Of a stretch of DNA of 64,000 nucleotides, positions 1 to 11,400 are shown one piece after another. The DNA is taken from positions 68,167,261-68,231,260 of the forward strand of contig NC_134845.1 in the NCBI RefSeq assembly GCF_965363235.1, given 5' to 3'. Below the pieces are notes generated by a model that saw only the letters and a program-made list of their open reading frames with translations, did no database searches and was not told where the DNA came from. Both the position numbers and the translations under genes were made by a program. Within the stretch, counting starts at the first letter, position 1. Every line of letters begins with the position of its first letter. The DNA comes from Mytilus galloprovincialis. Taxonomy: Eukaryota > Mollusca > Bivalvia > Mytilida > Mytilidae.

Positions 1-481
1 ATGAAAACTATAAATTTGAGACTCATGAACAAGGAAAGCAATGATCATATGAGTCTGCCAGACATTACTATGACGTTAGATTTTCGTCGCGCTTGTGTTA
101 TTTTGTTTTTACCGTAAAATCATTCAAAAAATTTGCTTGTAGATATGTAAAAAGTAAAATCACAAAAATACTGAACTCCGAGGAAAATTCAAAACTGAAA
201 GTCCAAAATCATATGGCGAATTCAAAAGTTCAAACACATGAAACGCATGAAAAACAACTGGAATACTCCTGACTTGGTGCAGGCATTTTCTTATGTAAAA
301 AAATGGTTGATTAAATTTGTTTTATAGCTAGTTAAACCTCTCATTTGTATTACAGTTGAATCACATTCATTATATTGACAACGATGAGCGACATTGTGCT
401 ATAATCCTAATCACTAAAAACCATACACACATGTAACAAAGAAGCACACAATTGCATTCAGACTAAGCATATAAGTTAAAA

Positions 482-649
482 TTAAAGAAAAGATGTAATT
501 GATTGTATAATTTTCCGACCTTTGTAGTTGTCGTTGCATGTTAAGACGGAGTTACAAACGTTGTCCTGGCAACATTGATGACACACTACATGGCCATGAT
601 CGACCATGAGTTTTCCAAATATAACACCTGTACTATCTTTACGGCAAAG
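482..649 (-). CDS. Terminal exon of a Ly6/uPAR-like (three-finger) cysteine-rich protein
   Basis: The minus strand has a good acceptor (pyrimidine-rich run ending ttattacag) just before 649 and stays open to a stop at 482-484. The product starts LCRKDSTGVIFGKL and contains VVCHQCCQDNVCN. A CC pair a few residues before a final Cys-Asn is the signature end of a Ly6/uPAR domain, whose proteins are usually secreted or GPI-anchored. About 14 residues follow the last cysteine. Upstream exons would lie at higher coordinates; I could not identify them. No AATAAA lies close after the stop. The acceptor and CCxxxxCN pattern are seen; the family is inferred. It could instead be the end of a larger Cys-rich bivalve protein or an orphaned exon. 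Confidence 0.5.
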   Translation of the reverse strand, partial: LCRKDSTGVIFGKLMVDHGHVVCHQCCQDNVCNSVLTCNDNYKGRKIIQSITSFL

Positions 650-1749
650 CTGTAATAAATTTAAATCAATATTTAATTTTAATATCCAAACATTTCTAGT
701 GCATGGCCGACTCCCATACCTACACTGACTTAACAATTGAGGGACTGTATCAAAGTATCGAAATATACTGTATGAATAACCCCGTAAAGCGCGGTTGGAC
801 TCAGCAGAAGTATGAAAATAACTAAAATTGTTATTGAATTATTGATAGAAACACCAAGTGATCTCATTAGTTTTGGATTTATTTATCATACTTTTTCGTT
901 TACACGTTCTTGTTTCCGTTAAAAAATGAAATATACTAAAAGAACAGAGTATCAATGTCCCCGCGTTGAATATATTTTATCTGCCCAGTGGCAATAACAA
1001 CCACTGAAATAGTTTATAATGAGCATTTAAAAGTAGATGATCAGTTCTGGTTTTCCGAGACATTGCTGATATGCATCTATTTTATCAGTCTTAAAAAACA
1101 TCTGACAAAAATTATAAACGTGAGAGCGTTTACAATACCAGTCAGACAGACGCTCGGACACAACAGGTCGCGCGGGGGACAACCAATTTGATAACAACGT
1201 GTGCTTCGTAAAATATGGGTTTTGTGTAAATAAAAAAACGTAATATTTAATACGAAGCTCGCTCAATTTTTGGAAGCTAAACAAAGCAAACAAAGTAATA
1301 AATCATTGGAAATTGGTATTTTTTAATTCAATTGAAAATTAGATAAATGTTATACATTATACAAATGGTATGAATGTTTCTGATCGTTGACCACCTTGGG
1401 ATGACCCATTACGAAAACGGTGTCCTGTTATCATAAACATACACTTGACAATCAGTGTAGATATGTTTCCGAAAACGTCTACGGTTAGGGCATACAACAT
1501 GACTAACGACATGATCAAATGTTTTTGTTGTTGTTTCTGTCTTTCAATCTTATATATGGAAGCAATCTGAAACAGCTACATGTAGCTATGAAGTATAATT
1601 TTTATTTGTTTAATATTTGTCAGTAAATTAAAAAGTTTATTCTGATCAGATCCAATTGTTTTTTTATATACAGGCACATCATTACAAATTGCGTGGTTCA
1701 GCAGAACACCTATTATGGACGACAAAAAATTGTGGCAAATAAACTTATC
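650..1749. other. Intergenic or intronic DNA, no gene seen
   Basis: AT-rich sequence with only short chance frames. Nothing in it could be assigned to a protein family, and no tandem repeat stands out. Confidence 0.5.
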
Positions 1750-1935
1750 ATATATAGATACCAGGATTGAATTTTTTTAATTTACGCCAGACGTGCGTTT
1801 AATCTACAATCGACTCATCAGTGACGCTCGAATTTAAAAAAGGTAAAAATGATAAATAAGGTAGGAGTTGCAAAGCATTGAGGACAATAAATTTCTAGCA
1901 GTTTTGTCAAATCCAGCTGAGCTAGAAATGCCTTA
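1750..1935 (+). repeat. Dispersed repeat R1 (CCAGACGCGCG family), copy 1
   Basis: Starts with taccaggattgaat, has the core gccagacgtgcgttt followed by actcatcagtgacgctcgaat, and ends in the 'gcattgaggac' part. The same order of blocks recurs near 8.9, 9.2, 22.7 and 58.7 kb (plus) and near 12.9 kb (minus). No coding potential or tRNA-like promoter boxes were seen. Confidence 0.75.
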
Positions 1936-2639
1936 GTATTTAGAAAAAATCAATGTTTCGGTATCAGTTGCTTTATAAATTTGCATTCCATTTTTGTTCC
2001 AAAAATATCGGTTAGATTCTAAAATTTCAATCGTGTCCATGTACTTCTGATAGAAAAAATACATATTATGGTTGTTTAACAAAGAAAGTATTGAAGAATT
2101 TAACACAATGTAAATCATTACATGTAACAAATGAGATACAACTTAAAAAAAATAGTAAATTGTCACCTCTGGATAGGAACAGCCAACGTCATATTTAGTG
2201 ATGTTATCTTTTGTCCTGTATTTTTGTGTAAAACAAATCTGAAAATAATACATGGCCGTATAGCTTAAACAGGAAAATTGCGTTAAATAAACAAAGAGTT
2301 ATAATTCCTCTATTTTAACTTCAAATTGTATGTTTCTTGTGAATGTAATAATAAATTGTGTGATGGTTGTTTTATTAAAACGAAATTTATGATGCATGAA
2401 GCTTAAATAATGTCAAAACTTTACAGTAAATGTTCGTACATTGTATTAAGATATTTCATTTTCCGCAACAATCAAATTTACATGACTTTTTCTGACATTG
2501 AAGATATTTTATCATTTAATCGAAAATCAACGATTATCATAAAGAAGTCGTTTCTGTATTTCCACAGTTTACAAACATTATCTTACAATTCATATTGAAA
2601 TCACAAGATTAAACAGAAGTTTCATATTGTTCTGTTACA
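1936..2639. other. Intergenic DNA, no gene seen
   Basis: AT-rich; the short frames have no recognisable motifs. Confidence 0.45.
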
Positions 2640-2960
2640 CCATTGTCACAGATTATGAATGGGTTGGGTGACCGGAAACATGTTTAACCCACCATTCTGT
2701 ATTTGCCTACTCTAAGTCGACAACTTGTATATTAGTAGTTGTGGTTTGTTGCTGTATATCAGATATGTTTCTCGTTAATTGATTTGTTCAAATCCCTTTT
2801 TTCGGATGAATTATCCTACATTAATTTTGTAATTTTAAGGGCCTTTTATAGATTGTTGTGTGGTATGGAATTATCTCATTACTGAAGGTCGTCTGGTAAC
2901 CTGTAGTTGTAACTTATATGTCCTTAAGTCTCGTTTCGAAAGTTCTCTCATATATGGAAA
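2640..2960 (+). repeat. Dispersed repeat R2, diverged copy
   Basis: Contains the ordered blocks aacccaccattctgtattt, agtagttgtggtttgttg, gggccttttatagat and tgaaggtcgtctggtaacct, matching copies at 4.6 and 61.9 kb. Heavily diverged. Unit borders are approximate. Confidence 0.6.
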
Positions 2961-3294
2961 TCCTACCACATTTTATTTTTACAAAATATTATAATTTACC
3001 TCGTTTTCTGCACATGATATAGCATTGTGGCATTTTTCTCCTTCTGATAAACCAGTACAGGAAAAGCAAATTATTTCACATTCTGGCAAAAGTAACATAA
3101 GGATAGTTCATTATCATTTCTACAATTCCAAGTAACATTATGGTGTTAAATACAAAAAGGCAAAATATATACGGATAAACAGCACAATCATTAAATTAAA
3201 TTAAGATCATAAGGAGTTACCGAACTGACACATCCCTAGATCCTGATTGTAAATAAATTGCAATATGACAATGGTGAATTACGAAAGTCTTTTA

Positions 3295-3662
3295 GGGTCA
3301 CAAAAAAAATAATGTTTATCTCGTAATTACGAGAAACCTATCGTGTTATTACGAGATAATGTGCATTATTACAAGAAAACTATCGCGTTGTTACTAGATA
3401 CTCATTGTTTTATCTCTTAATTACAAGATAATCATCGCGTAACTACGAGATAAAAAGCTTCTTATCTCGTAATTACGCACAACTTTTTTCGTAATACCGA
3501 GATAAAAATCTGATCTCGCAATTGCGTGATAGTTTTCTTGTAATTACTCAATAATCATATCGTAATTACGCGATAATTATTGCGTAATTACGATATTATT
3601 TTCGCGTAATTACGAGATAGTTTTCTCGTTATTATGAAATAAATATTATTTTTTGTGTGACC
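3295..3662. mobile_element. MITE built from palindromic 'TCTCGTAATTACGAGA' units
   Basis: The outer ends are inverted copies (GGGTCACAAAAAAAATAAT against GGTCACACAAAAAATAAT read inward from the right end), flanked on both sides by TTA. TTA fits the TWA target of PIF/Harbinger elements. The interior is about a dozen degenerate, self-complementary repeats of a CTCGTAATTACGAG core, so the whole unit can fold into many short hairpins. It has no coding capacity. Ends, flanking triplet and motif are seen; the superfamily is inferred from target size and sequence. Confidence 0.7.
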
Positions 3663-4559
3663 TTAATATGCTCTCGTAGTGAATACATTGGTACCAGATC
3701 GAACTTTGACAACGAACAAGAAAAAATAAAATATAAATTATCGACAGGTACAAAGAGAACTATGAAAATATGAAATACAACAAGTTAGTTAAAAGTAAAA
3801 CTTCATAGATTGTGTGCTTTTGTAATGTTTTTTTTTTATATTTTTACCATCATTATCAGAACACGAACATTCAATATCACACGAAATTCATGTATAAGTC
3901 ATGTAAGTACTAGAAATCTGGAGGACCAAAATACTAGTAGATAGATGTTTACTTTCTAGATTTACCAATGTTAATTATAAGAAAGGTATATTACAAATAA
4001 AGTCAGGCCTGAACCAGGGACTAAGATACATTCGGGAACTAGTTTCTATTTGCTTTTTTAGTTAATTTGGGCTCTTGATTTTCGATCATCAGTGTGAAAC
4101 AAAGAAAAATAACCGACTATGCAAAAGATATATCTGCTACAGATAAATCCTACTATTTTATTTTTTTATGAAAACGTTATCCACCAATAACGTGCTAAAA
4201 AGCGTACATTATACTGCATACGCCAATGGTGATCACTTGGTTTAACGTGTGTTACCTACGTATTCAAGTCATATAAATCGGAGGTTTTAATGCGTATGGT
4301 TTTTGAAGACAATTTTCTGTAATAAAAACATCAGTTAGTTTAGTCTTATGTGTATAAGTTGGTATTGGCTATCAACTCTGTAGCTGCAGTACCGATCTGT
4401 ATTTAGTGTCTTCTGTTGTTGATAGTACAAGTACTCGGCCACATCTACACTGTGTTTTTGTTAGAGGTATTTTTATTTGTATCCGTCTGATTGGATAAGT
4501 CTTTTTCAACTGATTTTTTAAAGTTCGTTATTATGTTGTACTATTACACCACTGTATCA
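3663..4559. other. Intergenic DNA, no gene seen
   Basis: AT-rich, short frames only. Confidence 0.45.
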
Positions 4560-4880
4560 GTTTATAAAGAGTTGGGATCCCGCTAACATGATTAATCAGA
4601 CCACCTTCTGTATGTATGTGCCTGTAAAAAGTCAGGAGCCAGTAATATAGTGGTTCACGTTTATTACTGTGTTACATAATTGGTTTGTTTTTCCTTTTTT
4701 TTTAACATTAATTATGCCGTTAGTTTTCTTGCTTGAATTGTTTTACATTTGTCATTTTGATGCCTTTCATTGCTGACAAGACGGAATAGGCTTTGTTCAT
4801 TGTTGAAGGCCGTGCGGTGACCTATTATAGTTGTGTCGGTTGGTCTATTGTGAAGAATTGTCTCATTGACAATTATAACA
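4560..4880 (+). repeat. Dispersed repeat R2, long copy
   Basis: Carries most blocks of the family: ccaccttctgtatgta, gtcaggagcc, cgttagttttcttgc, gttgaaggccgtgcggtgacc and finally gaattgtctcattgac with acatcttctg. The last block is shared with copies near 19.8, 21.7, 41.2 and 63.7 kb. Confidence 0.7.
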
Positions 4881-6516
4881 CATCTTCTGTTGATGCATAA
4901 ATATAATTACTATAACCACATAGCGAAAACTTACCGTATTGTGCAAAGATACAAACGGCAATCGAGAATAGTACTGATACACCTGACAGAGAAAAAAGGG
5001 ATGAAGGTGAGAAAAGGGAATTTCAGCAGAATGAGTACTTCGAGTTTTAGTAACTGTGAGCATTTTCTGTTGTTGTGATTAATGATTCTATTAAATTATA
5101 ATTTTACTTTTTAGTCAGGGGTTGTCGGTATTTTGTGTTTAAATGGAGTTTTTATTCTCTGAACTTCTATGTACCTTTTGTCAAACTTCTGATCGAAATT
5201 CAAAATGGTAGGGTTGATATTTCAAAAAGAATTAACCTGCCATATTTGCACAATCCTGTTTCTGGTTAGCAGCATTGTCGTAAAATTCAACGTCACTGGA
5301 TTTATTTATTTCTATTTTTTATTTATTTATTTTTTGGGGGGAGCATTTGATGGCAGATTTGTGATTGTTTAGCTTGTTGAATTTACTTACATCTACAGTA
5401 TAGTTTCGACGTAAGTCGACGTTTATTCGTCTGTCACATTAAAAAAGGATTTTAGACTAAACAGTTGACCCGGAAGACTACCCCGGCATTTATGTAGGTT
5501 GACCAACTGGTTAAACATACTTTTGTGTGTCAAATGTTCAAAAGTATACATTTTGTTAGACAAATATATTTATTTGCCTTTACAACCATTATGATAATTC
5601 GACCACTGGTTTGACGTCATTTTTTATTTTGGGGTACGAACAACGAAAATATCCATAATTAATTAGTTTCTGGAACGGCAAAATAACTGTTGCTCCGCTA
5701 AGGGTTTTTGTTATGTAACTTTTCTAACGGATGCCAACACAACAGCGAAGTATGCCTATTCTGTACATGTATTTTTGTCAGAATGTTAAATGGTGATCTC
5801 CAGTAAATTGTCTTTTGGGTCAAAATTTTTAAAACTTTTTTTTTATCGACATAATCATTCAATATATACATGATATATGCTAGACAAAAAATTACATACC
5901 ATACGTCATGTTATTTCTGGCGAAAATGACGAATTGTATAAGATATTACAACATTTACATGTTTTATCTTCTCAGAGATAAGGCACATCTTAACCTACAT
6001 ACTGTTCTTCCGTTAATGTTATCAGGTTTTAGTCGGAGAATTACTTATACACAAATCTTTAACTATAAAATAAAGCCTGGGATATAGAAGTTTTATTCAA
6101 ATCCATGATTTCCATACAACGCAATTTAACAGACTGACAACATTTTTGATTTTTCAATGGGTAATATTTGTGTTATATTTGCCGCATCCAATCAATGTCG
6201 ATTAGAAAATAATCTTATAATTTTCTAAGTAATTGTTAGCTTCCTAATTCAAAGAAAAATTATTTTGTCGTTTAATATCTACATTCATTCAATATTCAAC
6301 AACTCGTGTTTCTTTTTTTCCAAATTATTCTTTTTACGGCAGTGTAAGGTTAAGAAAGTGTATTGAAATATTATCATAATGGTACTGATGATGAGAGATG
6401 TCTTTTAAACGTAAAGAGGCAAATTGTATGCATATCATGGACTAGAACATTGTGATGTGGTATTTGTCTGTAGGTACTAAACCGACAGGCTGAGTCGGGT
6501 TTTTATCATGCTTGTT
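4881..6516. other. Intergenic DNA, no gene seen
   Basis: Short chance frames only, with several A and T runs. No recognisable gene or repeat family. Confidence 0.45.
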
Positions 6517-6759
6517 CACTCAAACCGGACTCTTAATTCGAACTCCAAACTGACCAGTCACTCAAACCTGACTTCTTACTTTAAACCCGAACTGCGATAA
6601 CTCAGACCGGACTCTTAGTTCTAACACCGAGCTGACCAGTTACTCAAACCGAACTCTTAATTCTAACTCCATGCTGACCGGTAACTCAAACCGGATTCTC
6701 AATTGTAACACACAGTAACTCAAAGTGGACTCGTTATTTTAACTCATAATCGACTAGTT
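6517..6759. repeat. 42-bp minisatellite, about six units
   Basis: Units beginning actcaaaccggactcttaat and ending gctgaccagtt lie head to tail at about 6517, 6559, 6600, 6642, 6684 and 6718. The fifth is shortened to about 34 bp; the rest are 41-42 bp and differ from each other by point changes. There are no unique spacers between units, so it is not CRISPR-like. Confidence 0.8.
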
Positions 6760-6822
6760 TTTTTACCTTACTCCTGCGTGTTGAGCAGAGAAGAATTTAA
6801 ACAAATTTTCACATCATACGTT

Positions 6823-6911
6823 TGAACCAGACGGGATTCGAACTCAGGTGCTTTTCAAAGATTTCCAGAAAGTTGTGTTCTTTGTATGAAACGTCACTAG
6901 GCATGGTCGCC
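6823..6911 (-). repeat. Possible tRNA-derived SINE head or decayed tRNA-like sequence
   Basis: The minus strand has a B-box-like agttcgaatcccg and, about 60 nt upstream, a weak A-box-like tgcctagtgac. A clean cloverleaf could not be drawn, so a working tRNA is unlikely. Confidence 0.3.
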
Positions 6912-7559
6912 TATTTTGATCACATCACAATAGAAAAATAGAAAATGCAGAAGAAACCAAGAAAATTTGACCTACTAATTAGATTTCGACCTATCATTTG
7001 CAGAGAACAGAACTTTAACTGGCGAGGAGAAATATTTTCACACCGGTTAAGAAATGTAAAAATGCCACAACGTGTATATCAAATAAAATTAACTTATAGT
7101 AACAAACAATATCATGTTAACTTATGTACCAATTATTTTATTCTTTCTTGTTTAGTTATTGTTGCACTGTATTGGTAATAAATTGAAAGAATAATAGATA
7201 GATTGTTGGTTGTTTAATGTCCAGTGGCCAAAAGTGCATACATGTTTAGGACGAGAACACAATAAAAATAAATACAATAGGTAGGTCATGTACTAGAAAC
7301 AGTCAGTTGGTGGGGGAAATTAAGACTGCCATTTAAAAATGAGGGTAACTAAGATCGGGACATACATTTTGTTTGGTAACAGGCTTGCTACAGATCCCTC
7401 AAAATTGTTGCAAGTGTTTTTAACATACAGAGAGTTTGGCGCCTCTCTACAAGAGGCATCAGATTTAACATCCCCATTCTGACCAGACGTAGGTGCGTAC
7501 TTATATACCCGCTCAGCTTAACAGACGCTCAACTTTGGCACTATTTTTACTCATGTTAC
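6912..7559. other. Intergenic DNA, no gene seen
   Basis: Short frames without recognisable motifs. The block around 7200-7330 may be old repeat, but no partner copy was found here. Confidence 0.4.
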
Positions 7560-7825
7560 TGCTATTCAATGCTTGTCATTTACATCTATAACTATAATAT
7601 ATTATATTTGATTTTCGTTTGTTGTTTCGTACATAAATCAGACCGTTTGTTTTCTTATTTGATTCTTTTTAAATTGTTTATGTTAGTGTATAATTTGCTT
7701 TGCAGAATTGATTTTGCTCATTGTTAAAATCCGTAGACGACGTACCTTAAGTTGCTAATGTTGCGATGCATTTGGTCTCTGATGGATATTTATTTCATTG
7801 GCAACCATACAGCAACTTCTTATTT
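7560..7825 (+). repeat. Dispersed repeat R2, diverged copy
   Basis: Shares the blocks tttgctcattgttaaaatccgt, atttggtctctgatgg and tcattggcaaccatac with other R2 copies, in the same order. It lies just beyond the 3' end of the HSPA12-like gene. Confidence 0.55.
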
Positions 7826-7887
7826 TGATTACGAATAAACCTAATAATTCCTAGCTTATTTTATTTTTTTATTTGAAACGGTTCACT

Positions 7888-8486
7888 TTATTCCATGATC
7901 TCATTTAAAACTGCTCCTTTTAGAACAACAAGTTCTGGATTCTTGGAAACAATAATCCTATGAGCCGGATATCGTTCTTTCAATGTTTTTACAAACACTT
8001 GGTCTACATGATCACCTGCTATAAACACAACGCCGATTCCTAATGCTGACTGCTTCGCTAAAGTCTTTTCTACCATTTCAATAGTAAACTCTGTAGCATT
8101 TTCGTAAAACTTGCGGAACAACTCTGGACTTATCCTTATTTTATCATTCTGAAATGATACCTCGTTTCTGAATGTTGTTTGGTTAATTACATTAGTCAGT
8201 ATGTCGCCGGTAAAGTCTTTATATGCATCGTACCATTTTGGAGGAACACGAACAGTTACTACCTTATCTGACTCGAAATATTTCAGTTTCTTTTCAAAAT
8301 TATGTAGAAGTTCAGAATACTCCAATGGGTGGTAATCTCTTAAAGACTTCAAAACATCCCCTCCAAATAAGCGGGTTAAGAATCTTATAAACTCTTGTTT
8401 TGCACTTTCATCTGTACTGAAAATTGTCTCAAGCATATTTGTTTTCTTTTCATTTACTTCTACCACAGTCAAATTGATAGCTACAC
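7888..8486 (-). CDS. HSPA12-like terminal exon (nucleotide-binding-domain lobe II part)
   Basis: The acceptor cttatttcag precedes 8486 and the stop is at 7888-7890. About 199 residues: VAINLTVVEVNE (position of the usual GTVDITVHEV strand), FGGDVLKSLRDYHPLEYSEL, VRVPPKWYDAYKDF, then GVVFIAGDHVDQVFVK and IIVSKNPELVVLKGAVL, the last two matching the FVVGGF...V and GAV motifs of HSPA12. The open frame runs past the acceptor to 8544, but that extension is intron. The usual 80-100 residue C-terminal tail is absent. Confidence 0.75.
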
Positions 8487-11400
8487 CTGAAATAAGAAGG
8501 AGGTGCTTACAACCTATCGAGTGCAAATATGTCAATGTCAACATTATTAATTTTGCCAGGTTAACTAAGTTCGTCTTTTTCTGACAATCAAAACGAATCT
8601 ACTCTTTATATTTATATAAAAAAAGTAACACAGATTGGCTATGTTATTCCTTGCGCTACATGGTGGGTGCCACATGTAAAGCATGGTAGGTGTGCCCTTC
8701 CCCAGCACCTTAGATCAAAATCCAGTTTTTGGTCGGGATCGTGTTTTTCAGTCTTAATTTCCTATGTTGTGTTCTGTGTACTATTTTTTGTCTGGAGGTC
8801 GTTGCATTTTTCAGCCATGACGTTTATTTTTTCCCTATGAGTTTGATTATATTTATTAAAGGTACCAGGATTATAATTTAATACACCAGACGCGCGTTTA
8901 ATCTACATAAGACCCATCAGTGACTCAGGTAAAAAGTTGAAGAGCATTAAGGACCAAAAATTCCCAAAAGTTGTGCCAAATACGGCTAAGGTGTTCTTTT
9001 CTTGGAATAAGAAAATCCTTTATTTTTTGAAAACCGAAAGTTTTGTAACAGGAAATTTATTAAAATTATCATATAATTGATATTCATGTCAACCACGAAG
9101 TGCTGACTACTGGACTGGTGATACCCTCGGGAACAAAACGTCCACCAGCGGAAGCATCGACCCAGTGGTGTAAATAGTTTTCAAAGGCACCAGGATTATA
9201 ATCTTATACACCAGACGTGCGTTGTTTCTACATAAGACCTATCAGTGACACTTGGATTAAATTAGTTACAAAGCCAATCAAGAACCAAGTTGAAGAGCAT
9301 TGAGGACCAAAACGTTCTAAAAGTTGTACCAAATACGGTTAAGGTAATTTTTTCCTGGAATAAGAAAATCCTTAGTTTTTCGAAAAATTCAAAGTTTTGT
9401 AACAGAACATTTATTAAAATGACCATGAATCTTCCTCTTGTATCTTTTTCCTCTCTTAGTCCATAATGTAATAGTATATATTTTTATATTTCACATATTT
9501 AGTAATATTTACAACTAGGTCTTTGTGCATAAAAAAATGAGTATAATGTATTTTAGCACAGCTTAGCAACATACGAACCTCCTAAATGTACTTATAAAGA
9601 CCTGTATAATTTTGGCAGTGGCGCAATCTGTTCTTCTCCAAATGAAGATGGTGAACCAGTGAATGTCCGATTATACCTTAGCTCGGCTTCGGGTCCCTGT
9701 ACAATATTCAACTGATCAGGTTTGATTCCAGCCTGTAATATATACATAGACTTTAAGACTCGATTGACAATTGTATTATGCAATCATATATTCATATTAG
9801 CCGAAGATTCTGTTTTGATCGACGTGTAATTACTACAAACGAGTAAAAGTCTGAAATGGTCCATATCTATACTCGACATAACTGATTATTTTCATCACTA
9901 GTCTGAATTGGACTAAATTTTACCTGTACACCACACATTCATTCAGGGTAATAAAACGTTATTTCCATGTTGTTTTGTTTTAAACAAAACTTGCTTTTCC
10001 TAAATTCACAAATAAAAACTACATAGGTTTTAATGGAGTAAAAAAATCATTGACATTGTTTAACTTTATGTCAAAACTATATTTATTCTAATTATAATTT
10101 GAGATGTATACATGTTTATTAAAATTGATTAAAATTTAAAGTATGAATACCTTTTTTTTTCTGATTAGGGATAGACTTTTAAGTTATATATCCTGCTTGG
10201 GACACACTGATTAAAAAGATCACACCTGGTCAGAGAGTAATAGATTGTAAATAACATCCATTGCAAATTACAATATACTGTAACATTTTAATCACAATGC
10301 CTTTTGAATTCACTAGATAAGAAATACATGAGTTTAAGAAAATAGGATTTGTTTACCTGTAAACAAACACCTGTACTAAGGTTATTAAAGTGCTTCTTGT
10401 ATGACAAGGCTTATTTTTGATTTAAATGAAATAAATTTCAACTGCAGCTTTGGAATAAATTTTATTTTTTAAGAGGTTATGAAGGATTGCTATGAAAAAT
10501 CAATTGTTATTATTATATTAAATTGTAAGTTTAACAAAACAAAGGTGTCAACATTTATAAAGATCCTTTATATACTATTTTATATATATTTTGATAAAAA
10601 AAAAATTGGAATAACATTGAAGATATTTGACTTATGGTTGAAAGTATACCGCTATTCGAAATTCATCAATCGATTCAGAAAAAAAAAACAAATCCGGGTT
10701 ACAAACTAAAACTGAGGGTAACACATCAAGTATAAGCGGAGAACTACGACACAACATAAACACAACATTAAAATGTAACACACACAGAAACGAACTATAA
10801 TATAACAATGGCAAAGGAGTAGGTTCAGTAAAACCACTTTTTGGCCTCCAAATATAGCAGTTTTAGAAAATTGTGAAAGTGTAATCGTTTAGATATTTAT
10901 TACAAAGTAGAATGCTTCTGCTACATAAATATGGGCTGTTTTTGACAAAACAATGCACATATATCGGGTACTATCATCATTAAATCATGCTAAATTACTG
11001 AAATCTTCACAATTGTAGCAATTTAGTTGAATTTTAGACGGTTTCCGTCTGAAATGAAAGTGGCCGCAATCGTGTTCATTCATACTATTGAAATGTAAGT
11101 TGTATTTGATGATAATACATAATATAAATAAAGGTTGAGGATGAACACGGATGCGGCCACTTTCATTTTTGACAAAAATCATCTGAAAAGTGACGATTTG
11201 TGGCATATTTGATAGATTTTTCATATTTAAGCTTAAATCGGGGCGTTTTAAATGACTTATTTAGTTAAAATCTTCCCCATTAACTAATTGAATCAATTGA
11301 AATAGACACTTAAGTGTTTAGAAAGTGTCTAAAATCTTTCGTTAGATGAACTTGAAAATTGAGGCCGAAATCGGCCCTTATCGGACCTACTCCTTTCTGG

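Noticed and set aside
6517-6759. Regular repeats resembling a CRISPR array
   Set aside because: Units abut directly without unique spacers and the genome is eukaryotic; it is a minisatellite.
6823-6911. tRNA gene
   Set aside because: Only the B-box region is convincing; the arms do not pair well enough for a working tRNA.
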